Below, in pieces: positions 14,324 to 21,849 of a stretch of 25,971 nucleotides of DNA. Each line of letters starts with the position of its first letter. Position 1 is the first letter of the stretch. The translations under genes were made by a program, and so were the position numbers. Source of the DNA: SIAJ01 sp036266155 (GTDB lineage: Bacteria > Planctomycetota > Planctomycetia > Gemmatales > Gemmataceae); contig DATANR010000359.1 in assembly GCA_036266155.1 (NCBI GenBank), positions 1 to 25,971 of the forward strand, in the 5' to 3' direction. Below the pieces are notes generated by a model that searched no databases, had not been told where the DNA came from, and worked only from the letters and a program-made list of their open reading frames with translations.

Positions 14324-15670
14324 ATGAACAACGATCCCGTCTTGGCCGAAGCCGTCGAGGACGAGGAAGAGATTCCAGAGGCATTCGTCCCCATCGCGAC
14401 GGCGGAAGAAGACGCCGCCGCCATCTTGGAGGGCCTCGTTCCCGCGGAGCCCGCCGCACCCCCTTCGACCATTTTCACGGGAGCGAACACTGGCCCCGCG
14501 GTCGCGGAGCCGCCACCCGATCCTCCCGGCGTTCCGATTACCGCGGCCGCCGAGTTGAGCCTGTACGATCAACGCCGGCTCGACATCGATGCGAAGCAGG
14601 AGTTGATCGCCAAGCTGCTGCACGATTGCGAATGCGAGGGTTTGCTCGTCATTCATCCAGCGAATTTCCGCTGGCTGACGGCCGGTGCAATGCCAACAGG
14701 CGTTGCGGGCCGCGACGAAGCGCCCGCCTTGTTTTTCAATTCGCATCAACGCTGGCTGGTCTGTTCCGGGACCGATTCCTCGCGCTTCTTTGCTGACGAA
14801 CTCGACGGTCTCGGCTTCCAACTCAAGGAATGGCACTGGTCGGCGAGCCGCGAGCAACTGCTAGCCGATCTCGTGTTCGGTCGCAAGGTGGCGACCGATC
14901 AGCCGTTCCGCCAGTGCAAGCCGACGGGTCCGTTCTTCACTTCGGGCCGACGACGGATTTCGCCCTATGAGACTGGCCGCCTCGTTGCGTTAGGCGAGAT
15001 TGTGGCGCAAGCGATGACGGCAACGGGGCGCAACTTCGAATGGGGCGACACCGAAAACGAAATCGCCGGTCACCTGGCTCATCGCCTCCTGCGCCATGGT
15101 GCCGAGCCGGTAAGCTTGCAAATCAACGGCGACGGTCGCGGACGGTCACATCGACGGCGTGGATTCGGCGAAGAGAAAGTCGAAGGTTCGTGCGTTCTCC
15201 AAGTGACGGCTCGGAAGTTCGGCCTGCATGTCACTGCATCACGCACCGTCGTCCGAGCAAAGCCGAGTGACGCCGAACGGGCGGAATTCGAAGCTGCCTT
15301 GCGGACGCGTGTGGCCCATCTGGCGGTGACGCGCGTCAATGGCCGTGTTACATCGACGCTTGACGCGGGTCGGGCCGTGCTGCGGCCCACGCCCTTTGAG
15401 CACGAATGGCGCTTCGCACCGCCGGTGTGCCTGACCGGGCGTGAACCCTCGGAAGGCGTGTTCCTCGCGACCGCGGTCGAAGATCGCTGGCAGCCACATT
15501 GGACAGCCGTGTGGCAAGAACGCGTCGGCGCAGCATCGGTGGTCGATACCTATTTGTTGGAGCCGAATGGTTGGAAGCCGCTGACGCCGCCGACCGATTG
15601 GCCCGTTCGCCGAGCACTTTCACAGGGGCGGTCGTTCGATTTAGCTGATCTTCTGATTCGCGAAAGCTGA
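14324..15670 (+). CDS. M24 'pita-bread' fold protein lacking metal ligands (pseudo-aminopeptidase P)
   Basis: 448 aa from the ATG at 14324; an in-frame start at 14234 would overlap the carbonic-anhydrase gene and is rejected. Residues 1-75 are acidic and Pro/Ala-rich, probably disordered. A creatinase-type N-domain follows (about 80-195: RRLDIDAKQELIAKLLHDCE, EGLLVIHPANFRWLTAG). The C-domain (about 205-430) begins RRRISPYETGRLVALGEIVA, like aminopeptidase P. Where active M24 enzymes have DFGxxxxGYxSDxTRT, this protein has QVTARKFGLHVTASRT (293-308), so the metal-binding aspartates are absent. It is therefore probably a non-catalytic binding or structural protein. It is coupled to the gene before it, and the lipoprotein gene follows directly. 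Confidence 0.75.
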   Translation: MNNDPVLAEAVEDEEEIPEAFVPIATAEEDAAAILEGLVPAEPAAPPSTIFTGANTGPAVAEPPPDPPGVPITAAAELSLYDQRRLDIDAKQELIAKLLHDCECEGLLVIHPANFRWLTAGAMPTGVAGRDEAPALFFNSHQRWLVCSGTDSSRFFADELDGLGFQLKEWHWSASREQLLADLVFGRKVATDQPFRQCKPTGPFFTSGRRRISPYETGRLVALGEIVAQAMTATGRNFEWGDTENEIAGHLAHRLLRHGAEPVSLQINGDGRGRSHRRRGFGEEKVEGSCVLQVTARKFGLHVTASRTVVRAKPSDAERAEFEAALRTRVAHLAVTRVNGRVTSTLDAGRAVLRPTPFEHEWRFAPPVCLTGREPSEGVFLATAVEDRWQPHWTAVWQERVGAASVVDTYLLEPNGWKPLTPPTDWPVRRALSQGRSFDLADLLIRES

Positions 15671-15724
15671 ACCATGTTGATATCATGCCTCTCTCGCCGT
15701 TCCCCATTTCGCAGGTCGATTCGG

Positions 15725-17014
15725 ATGTCGAAAGCTCTTCCGATGCTCGCCGTGTTGGCATTCGCGACGATCGGCTGCGGTGACACGACGCCGCCAAAGC
15801 TGACGGACGACCCGATCGCCGTTGGCCCGACTGACTGGCCGTGGTGGCGCGGCCCAACGGGCGACGGCGTGGCCGACGCGAAGCAGACTGTGCCACTCAC
15901 GTGGAGCGAGAAGGAGAACATCCTCTGGAAGGCCGAGATCCCCGGTCGCGGACACAGTTCACCGACGATTGTCGGCGATCAAGTGTTCCTCGCCACGGCC
16001 GAGCCGGAACGGCAAGCGCAATTGGTGTTGTGTCTTGATCGCAAGACCGGCAACAAGCTCTGGCAGACGGACGTTCATGTCGGCGGGCTCTTGCCGGAGA
16101 AAAATGCCAAGGCCTCATCCGCCTCATCGACAGTCGCCTGCGATGGCAAGCGAGTATTTATCAGCTTCCTGACCAACGGCGCTATCTACACAACCGCGTT
16201 GGATCGCGAAGGCAAGAAGCTCTGGCAGGTGAAGGTAAGCGATTTTGTCTCGCACCAGGGCTTTGGCGCGTCGCCCACACTTGTCGGGCCGTTGGTGCTG
16301 GTGTCCGCCGACAACAAGGGCGGCGGCGTGATCGTCGGCCTCGACCGCGAGTCCGGGAAGACCGTGTGGTCCGTCGATCGACCGAAGTTGCCGAACTACA
16401 CGACGCCGGTCGTGCTCACGATCGACGGTAAGGAACAGGCGATCCTGATCGGCTGCGATATGGTCACGAGTCTTGACCCGCTGACCGGCAAGAAGCTCTG
16501 GGAATCCAAGGGGGCAACGACCGAGTGCGTGACGTCGACGGTTACCGATGGCAAGCACGTCTTTACGACCGGTGGCTACCCGAGGAACCACGTCGCGGCG
16601 ATGCGGGCCGACGGATCGGGCAAGGTCGATTGGGAAAATGGTAGCCGCGTCTATGTGCCGTCGATGTTGTTCCTCGACGGCTACCTCTATGCACTGCAAG
16701 ACGCCGGCATGGCCGTCTGCGTGAAGGCCGATACGGGCAAACAGGTTTGGACCAGCGGCCGGCTTGGGAAAGGCGCCGGTTTCACCGCATCGCCAGTTCG
16801 CGTCGGCGAGCACATCTTTGCGATCAGCGAGGCCGGCACAACGTTCGTCTTCAAGGCCACGCCGGACGGCTTCAAGCAGGTCTCGGAAAATCAACTTGGA
16901 ACTGATGCGTTTGCCAGCCCCGCGATCTGCGGCGATCGGATCTATCTGCGGATCGGCACGACCTCGGCGGGCAAACGCCAAGAAGTCCTGTATTGCGTTG
17001 GTAAGCAGAAGTGA
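15725..17014 (+). CDS. PQQ-binding-like beta-propeller lipoprotein
   Basis: 429 aa from the ATG at 15725, chosen because it gives a proper lipoprotein signal (MSKALPMLAVLAFATIGCGD, lipobox TIGC, Cys18). An upstream in-frame ATG at 15674, 3 nt after the previous stop, would add 17 Arg-rich residues. The mature protein opens with DWPWWRGPTGDGVA (38-50), the planctomycete form of the DWPxWRGPxxDG motif. It then repeats propeller blades of the type LDRKTGNKLWQTD, LDREGKKLWQVKV, LDRESGKTVWSVD, LDPLTGKKLWESK and VKADTGKQVWTSG. These resemble PQQ-enzyme and BamB-like propellers, but nothing here shows PQQ binding or catalysis. Probably a surface or periplasmic binding protein. Confidence 0.9.
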   Translation: MSKALPMLAVLAFATIGCGDTTPPKLTDDPIAVGPTDWPWWRGPTGDGVADAKQTVPLTWSEKENILWKAEIPGRGHSSPTIVGDQVFLATAEPERQAQLVLCLDRKTGNKLWQTDVHVGGLLPEKNAKASSASSTVACDGKRVFISFLTNGAIYTTALDREGKKLWQVKVSDFVSHQGFGASPTLVGPLVLVSADNKGGGVIVGLDRESGKTVWSVDRPKLPNYTTPVVLTIDGKEQAILIGCDMVTSLDPLTGKKLWESKGATTECVTSTVTDGKHVFTTGGYPRNHVAAMRADGSGKVDWENGSRVYVPSMLFLDGYLYALQDAGMAVCVKADTGKQVWTSGRLGKGAGFTASPVRVGEHIFAISEAGTTFVFKATPDGFKQVSENQLGTDAFASPAICGDRIYLRIGTTSAGKRQEVLYCVGKQK

Positions 17015-17019
17015 AAATG

Positions 17020-17045
17020 GACGATAGCCACGAACAGCTATCGTC
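17020..17045. terminator. Stem-loop between convergent genes
   Basis: GACGATAGC (17020-17028) and GCTATCGTC (17037-17045) form a perfect 9-bp stem with an 8-nt loop. It lies in the 29-nt gap between the convergent propeller lipoprotein and SUKH/ankyrin genes and covers the stop codon of the latter. No T-tract follows on either strand, so a bidirectional terminator role is plausible but unproven. Confidence 0.45.
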
Positions 17046-19653
17046 ACAATCCGGACAAGTCGGCGCCGGCCGATTTCAAATACTCTTCGAGCGCCGCAAA
17101 CTTCGCGCCCCAGCGTCCGCGGATCAATATGAGTTTGCCGCCGACCGTTGCTCTCCCGGGGAACAACGAATCCAGCTTTAGTCCGGCCTCCAACAAGACC
17201 TTCAGGCATTCCAAATCGACATTGCTCTCCGCCCAGACGAGCGCCGTCCGTGCATATTTGTCAGCCTTGCTTGGCGACACGCCATGACTCAAGAGCCACC
17301 GCATTCCACTGACGCTGCTGGCCCTCGTGGCCATGTGCAATGGAGTCGACCCCTCATCGTCGACCGCGCCTTCCAGGTTGACGCCCGATTGCCGTAGTTC
17401 TTCCAGCAGGTCTGGGTGTGACCAAATATCGTGCGCCCGAAATGCTTCAATCCTTTGGTGCCGGTCCATGATCGGTAAGAGCGCCCGGAGACGGGCAGTC
17501 GAGCAACACCACTGGCCCCAACTAACGACCAATTCCCGCGGCTTCACGGCCTTGGCTGCCACCAGCGCTTGCAACACGTCCGTCGACGCTTCCGCGGCCA
17601 GGTAATCGACGACCCTGCGCGGCATTGGGTCGCCATAGCGCGCGAATGTCTCAGAGAATTTGCCACCGCCGCCGTGCCAAGCCAGCAAGCGGTCGGCGTC
17701 GCCGGCAGCGATGGCCTGGAGCCACTCTGGCTCAACCACATTCGGCCTTCGAATGAGTTGTCCCAGAAACTTGGCAAACGACGCTGCGGCCGGCATGCAC
17801 TGGGCCTCGTACATTTGGGCCATCGCGGCTGCCATCGCCTGTTGCTGCTCTTGGCTCAGCCCCGGCATCCCGGCGGCCACCCCGGCCATCGAGACAAGCA
17901 CTTTGCCTGCTTTTAAACTGGACGTCTGAATCAGGACGGTTGCCTCCACGTCGCCGCCCATCATCGGGTTGGGCGCATTGGCGAGACCGATGGGGAGAAG
18001 ATGCGCCGGATACCCGCTCTGGCAATGAGCCCGCCAGGCGGCCTCAACCTCGGACAAGGAGTAGAGGAAGTTGATGTCGAGTGCCAGTCCGCCTTGCCCC
18101 TTTGACACTAGATGATTCGACGCCGGCCGTCCGCCGTTGCTACGCAGCAGGAACGATCGATAATCGGCCGGCAATTTCAAACCCGTGCGCTCTTCGAAAG
18201 CGACGAGATCGCCGGTTGCCAGAACTGGTCCCACGTCCTGAATACCGACGGCGACCGCCGCGGCCTCATCGGCAGAGTCTGGCTCCTGTTCATCGTCGAC
18301 CCACAATTCCAAGCCGTGCTCGTCGTCCCAATCAACGTGGAAGAAGATGCTGATCGAGTCCCCTTCTTCCTCGCCGCCAATCCGGATGCCGCCGTTGCCC
18401 GCATGTTCGAATATCGCGGCCGCCGTCGGCTGGCCGTCGTCGTCCTTCTCATAGTCGTCGGCAAGCCACGACTGCTGCTCGTGGTGGATCGCAAAGCTGT
18501 TCAGAATTTCCTGCTTCAGAGTTTCCTGATGCTCGACCCACCGGCGGCGCATGCGATCCACCCGGTCGAGCCGTTCACGCAGAGCCTTCTTTTTCTTCGC
18601 AGGGAACACGACGGTCAGAGCAAATTCCGTCCAGTCGCACTCCAACCCAAGTGGCTCGTTCCAGCGGACCGACACGTTCGACGCATCGAAGTCAACTTCA
18701 TAGGGCCCAATCTTGTCCAGGCGGCCCAGGAGCGCCGCGTCGTCAATCGGTTGCGGATGGAAGAAACTCGGATGTGCATCAATGACGCTGCGTGCCTTGG
18801 CCAGCCACGCAGCCATCGGCGGTTGTAGGTCGGCCGGCGCTTTATCTGCATATTTGTTGTAACCGTCAAGAACTTCGCGTCGGACACGGTTCTTCGACTC
18901 GGATGGCTTCGTCGACTTGGCTAGTTGTCGCTCCAGTTTCTCGAGCGCTCGGCCCAGTGCCTCCGCCTGCTCGACCTGCATCTCCCGGTCGATCTCACGC
19001 TGGCGAATCTGCTGGATCTCCTTTTCGCGCCGAGCCGGATCGAAGCCCGGCGCTCGCCGCGGATCTCCATGACGATCCATGTCGGCCTGAAGGTCTACCC
19101 GATGCGCACGAACGTATTCAACGAGCAGGTGCTCGATTTGCTCGCGTGTCTCCATCTGCGAGTCAACCGGGACCGGTTTCGACTCCGCCTCCGGAAACCC
19201 GCGGGCCCTGGCGACGTCGGGCATCATTCGCGCGACGTTCGCCCGGAACTCGGCCATCATCCCTGGTAAGTCAACATTCTTCATCAAGCTGGCGACGTCC
19301 GGCATCGGCCCGCCGCCCAGGAATTGCTGCTGCATTTGCCCCAAAAGGGAGTTGTCCTCGGCCGTGCGGACGCGTGCCGCGGCGCGTGTCGCCCCAACCG
19401 CCTCCAATGCGTCGGCCGTCCGGTTCAGGCGGTCGCGTGCATCGGCCCCAATTTCGTAGACCGCCTGGCTGCGCCACGCATCCAGATTGATCCCGCCGCG
19501 GTTGTCTTGAAGAAAATCTTGGACAAGCCGCGTGACAACTCCGGGTGGCGAGAGCTTGGCGGCATAGGTGCGGTATCGGTCGGCGTGCGAAACGTTGCGG
19601 ACATACAGGCCGGCGAAGTGAGCCCAGTCCGCGTAATCGGCGGCGGTAATCAT
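17044..19653 (-). CDS. Multidomain SUKH (SMI1/KNR4) / ankyrin protein, polyimmunity-like
   Basis: 869 aa, no signal peptide, probably cytoplasmic. Residues 1-95 resemble DMP19/DUF4375 (RLVQDFLQDNRGGINLDAWR, AVYEIGADARDRL). About 205-250 is a charged coiled coil. About 312-455 is a domain with WNEPLGLECDWTEFALTVVF and FFHVDWDDEHGLELWVDD, similar to DUF6985/DUF2262. About 478-590 is a SUKH/SMI1-KNR4 domain (LVAFEERTGLKLPADYRSFL, then LRSNGGRP). The C-terminus (about 640-830) has ankyrin-like repeats, best in DEGSTPLHMATRASSVSGMR and ARTALVWAESNVDLECLKVL. SUKH and ankyrin proteins are known immunity proteins against polymorphic toxins; strings of such domains are called polyimmunity proteins. 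No toxin gene is visible. GAGGGGGA supports the start. It lies 15 nt after the Gfo/Idh/MocA gene. Confidence 0.78.
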   Translation of the reverse strand: MITAADYADWAHFAGLYVRNVSHADRYRTYAAKLSPPGVVTRLVQDFLQDNRGGINLDAWRSQAVYEIGADARDRLNRTADALEAVGATRAAARVRTAEDNSLLGQMQQQFLGGGPMPDVASLMKNVDLPGMMAEFRANVARMMPDVARARGFPEAESKPVPVDSQMETREQIEHLLVEYVRAHRVDLQADMDRHGDPRRAPGFDPARREKEIQQIRQREIDREMQVEQAEALGRALEKLERQLAKSTKPSESKNRVRREVLDGYNKYADKAPADLQPPMAAWLAKARSVIDAHPSFFHPQPIDDAALLGRLDKIGPYEVDFDASNVSVRWNEPLGLECDWTEFALTVVFPAKKKKALRERLDRVDRMRRRWVEHQETLKQEILNSFAIHHEQQSWLADDYEKDDDGQPTAAAIFEHAGNGGIRIGGEEEGDSISIFFHVDWDDEHGLELWVDDEQEPDSADEAAAVAVGIQDVGPVLATGDLVAFEERTGLKLPADYRSFLLRSNGGRPASNHLVSKGQGGLALDINFLYSLSEVEAAWRAHCQSGYPAHLLPIGLANAPNPMMGGDVEATVLIQTSSLKAGKVLVSMAGVAAGMPGLSQEQQQAMAAAMAQMYEAQCMPAAASFAKFLGQLIRRPNVVEPEWLQAIAAGDADRLLAWHGGGGKFSETFARYGDPMPRRVVDYLAAEASTDVLQALVAAKAVKPRELVVSWGQWCCSTARLRALLPIMDRHQRIEAFRAHDIWSHPDLLEELRQSGVNLEGAVDDEGSTPLHMATRASSVSGMRWLLSHGVSPSKADKYARTALVWAESNVDLECLKVLLEAGLKLDSLFPGRATVGGKLILIRGRWGAKFAALEEYLKSAGADLSGL

Positions 19654-19668
19654 GCGGTCCCCCTCAAG

Positions 19669-20646
19669 CTACAGCGTGACCACGCTCCCCTCGCGAATCG
19701 ACTTTTCACAAGCCTCAATCATCTTCTGTGCCGTGATCGCGTCCGCCATCGTCGAGAGCGGCGCTTCGCCGCGGCCGATGCAATTCTCAATGAAATAGCG
19801 CACCTCGTTCATGATCGAGCCGGCATAGGCCGTGTACGTTTGCGAGTGGACCAGACCCGGCTTGATTTCGACGTGGTCGCGGTAACTGTAACGAGTGCTG
19901 CCCGCAGTGCCGATCACCTTGACCATCACCGTCCACGGGTCGGCCGCGTGATCGTCGGCCGCGAAGCTGGCGCACAAATGGGCAAGTGCTCCGTTCTCCA
20001 GCTCAATCTGCACCATCGCGATGTCTTCTTCCTTGTACTCCTTGTAGTGCAGACACGCCTTCATCGCGCAAAGCCGCTTCGGCTTGCCGACGAGGTAGAG
20101 CAGGATGTACGAGTTGTGCGTCAGGATTTGGCGGACGACGCCGGGGTAACGCGACGCCACATCCTCCGGATGGTGAATGTTGTACATCGCATAGCATGAA
20201 ACAATCCGGCCCAGGTCGCCGGCCGCGATCAGTTCTTTGCTGCGGTTCATGCCGGCTTCGTAGATGTAGTTGTGACCGGGCATGCACACGAGTTTCTTCG
20301 CATCGGCCAGCGTCTTCATCTCCTCGATCTCAGCGACCGACACACCGACCGGCTTTTCGACCAAGACATGCTTGCCGGCACTCAGCGCCAGCTTTGTATA
20401 CTCGAGATGCGACTCCAGATTGGTGAGCACGAACACCGCGTGAATGCTCGGATCACTGACGAGTGCTTCCGGCGTCGTGAAGTTCTTGCAGCCGAATTCA
20501 GCCGCGCGCTGCTTGGCCCGGTCTTGCGACCGGTTCCACAGGCCCACGAGCTTGGCGCTATGGCACTTGGCGACGGCTTTCGCTTGCAGAATCGAAATGT
20601 CACCAGCGCCGATGAACCCAACGCCAATGGTGTCAGTCGCGGCCAT
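19669..20646 (-). CDS. Gfo/Idh/MocA family oxidoreductase
   Basis: 325 aa from the ATG at 20646 (MAATDTIGVGFIGAGDISIL); the open frame upstream would add 22 residues without family similarity. The N-terminal Rossmann domain has GFIGAGDI (10-17) and the hallmark HVLVEKPVGV (EKP at 97-99). The C-terminal domain contains MPGHNYIYEAGMNRSKELIA and NIHHPEDVASRYPG, as in NAD(P)-dependent sugar or inositol dehydrogenases. Substrate specificity cannot be assigned. Planctomycetes carry many such paralogs, often with Tat signals; this copy has none and should be cytoplasmic. It is the first gene of a probable two-gene unit with the SUKH/ankyrin gene and is divergent from surE. Confidence 0.9.
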   Translation of the reverse strand: MAATDTIGVGFIGAGDISILQAKAVAKCHSAKLVGLWNRSQDRAKQRAAEFGCKNFTTPEALVSDPSIHAVFVLTNLESHLEYTKLALSAGKHVLVEKPVGVSVAEIEEMKTLADAKKLVCMPGHNYIYEAGMNRSKELIAAGDLGRIVSCYAMYNIHHPEDVASRYPGVVRQILTHNSYILLYLVGKPKRLCAMKACLHYKEYKEEDIAMVQIELENGALAHLCASFAADDHAADPWTVMVKVIGTAGSTRYSYRDHVEIKPGLVHSQTYTAYAGSIMNEVRYFIENCIGRGEAPLSTMADAITAQKMIEACEKSIREGSVVTL

Positions 20647-20735
20647 GAAACGCGGCTCCGGAGGAGTTGGAGAGTCGATGGGTGAGTTATAGCCCCGGCC
20701 AGTCGAGTGCAAACGCTGGCGAATAGAATCTCGTC

Positions 20736-21503
20736 ATGCGCATCCTGCTGACGAACGACGACGGCATCTACGCCCCCGGCCTCCAGGCGCTCCGTAAGGA
20801 ACTTATGAAGCTGGGCGACGTGATCGTCTGTGCCCCGGCCACCGAACAATCCGCCGCCGGGCATTCGGTAACGTTGCTATCCCCGTTAATCGTGCAGGAA
20901 GTATTCGATGAGCAGAAGCAATTCCTCGGCTGGGCGGTCGAGGGCCGGCCAGCGGACTGCATGAAGCTAGCGCTCGTCGAACTGTTGGCGGAACCGCCGG
21001 ACCTGATCGTTAGTGGTCTGAACGCAGGGGCCAACGCGGGCATCAACGTCCTCTATTCCGGCACCGTGGCCGCCGCCATCGAAGGCGCGTTCTTTCGCAG
21101 AACCGCCATCGCCGTTTCGCAAGCATACGGCAAGCCCAAGGCCATCGACTTCGCGGCCGGCGCTGCGGTTGCTCGAACGGTCATCGAGCGCATTCTGGAA
21201 ACGAAGCCAAATGCGGGCGCGCTCTTCAATGTAAACATCCCGCGTCAGGATCTCGGGAAACCGAAGGGCCTCAAAGTCCTGCCGCAGAACGTGTCCGTAT
21301 ATCAGGAGAGCTTCGTCCGCAACGTCGATCCCCGCGGTCGCACCTATTACTGGCTCGGTGCTGACTATGGTTGTGCCGAGCCGCAGCCGGATACAGACGA
21401 AAAGGCTTTAGCGGAGGGGTACGTGACGCTGACACCCTTGCAATTTGATCTCACTCACCATGCCTTCCTCAAACAAATGCAGACGCGCCAATGGACACTC
21501 TGA
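20736..21503 (+). CDS. surE: 5'/3'-nucleotidase SurE
   Basis: 255 aa metal-dependent nucleotide monophosphatase. It starts MRILLTNDDGIYAPGLQALR with the NDDG motif (D8, D9 bind metal). The loop CAPATEQSAAGHSVT supplies Ser39, and VSGLNAGANAGINVLYSGTV supplies Asn96 and the GxNxGxNxxYSGTV signature. Further family text includes GTVAAAIEGAF and FNVNIPR. Length is typical of the family. The predicted role is dephosphorylation of nucleoside 5'/3'-monophosphates in the cytoplasm. Only 89 nt separate it from the divergent oxidoreductase gene. Its stop is followed by about 350 nt without a supported gene. Confidence 0.96.
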   Translation: MRILLTNDDGIYAPGLQALRKELMKLGDVIVCAPATEQSAAGHSVTLLSPLIVQEVFDEQKQFLGWAVEGRPADCMKLALVELLAEPPDLIVSGLNAGANAGINVLYSGTVAAAIEGAFFRRTAIAVSQAYGKPKAIDFAAGAAVARTVIERILETKPNAGALFNVNIPRQDLGKPKGLKVLPQNVSVYQESFVRNVDPRGRTYYWLGADYGCAEPQPDTDEKALAEGYVTLTPLQFDLTHHAFLKQMQTRQWTL

Positions 21504-21849
21504 CGGCAATCTGAGCGAAATAACCTGGACGATTAACTCGTTGCCATCGCCGGTCATTGCGATGCCGGGTTGCGTAATCGGCAACGAGTTGCTAGCCATG
21601 GATTGGCGGCTTGGCGAATACATAAACACTTCTCTTTGTGATGGTTGCGCCGGACACAGTTTCTGCGGGGGTTACTTGTTGCCACGTTGCCGACGTTGCC
21701 GGCAACAAATGAACCCCCACCCCGTCGCGGCAACGAGTTTGCGCGGCGGAGCACCCAAACTCCGAATCAAACTCGACTTGCCTAATTTCCCCATCCGTGC
21801 TCCAATCCCCGTTCGGCGGCGGTACGGATTCCCCGCAATCGGCACGGAC
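21504..21849. other. Repeat-containing leader region upstream of the FHA/pseudokinase gene
   Basis: 346 nt that could be read as an N-terminal extension of the next gene, but the translation is Cys/Arg-rich, not protein-like, and overlaps surE. The 11-mer GGCAACGAGTT occurs at 21580-21590 and 21729-21739, with an inverted copy at 21535-21545. A second inverted pair, TTGTTGCC (21676-21683) and GGCAACAA (21701-21708), encloses two ACGTTGCC-like copies. These may be regulatory or dispersed repeats. No clear promoter was seen. Confidence 0.55.

Noticed and set aside
21445..21849. N-terminal extension of the FHA/pseudokinase protein starting inside surE
   Set aside because: The translation is Cys/Arg-rich and contains repeat-derived DNA; protein-like sequence begins only after 21850.
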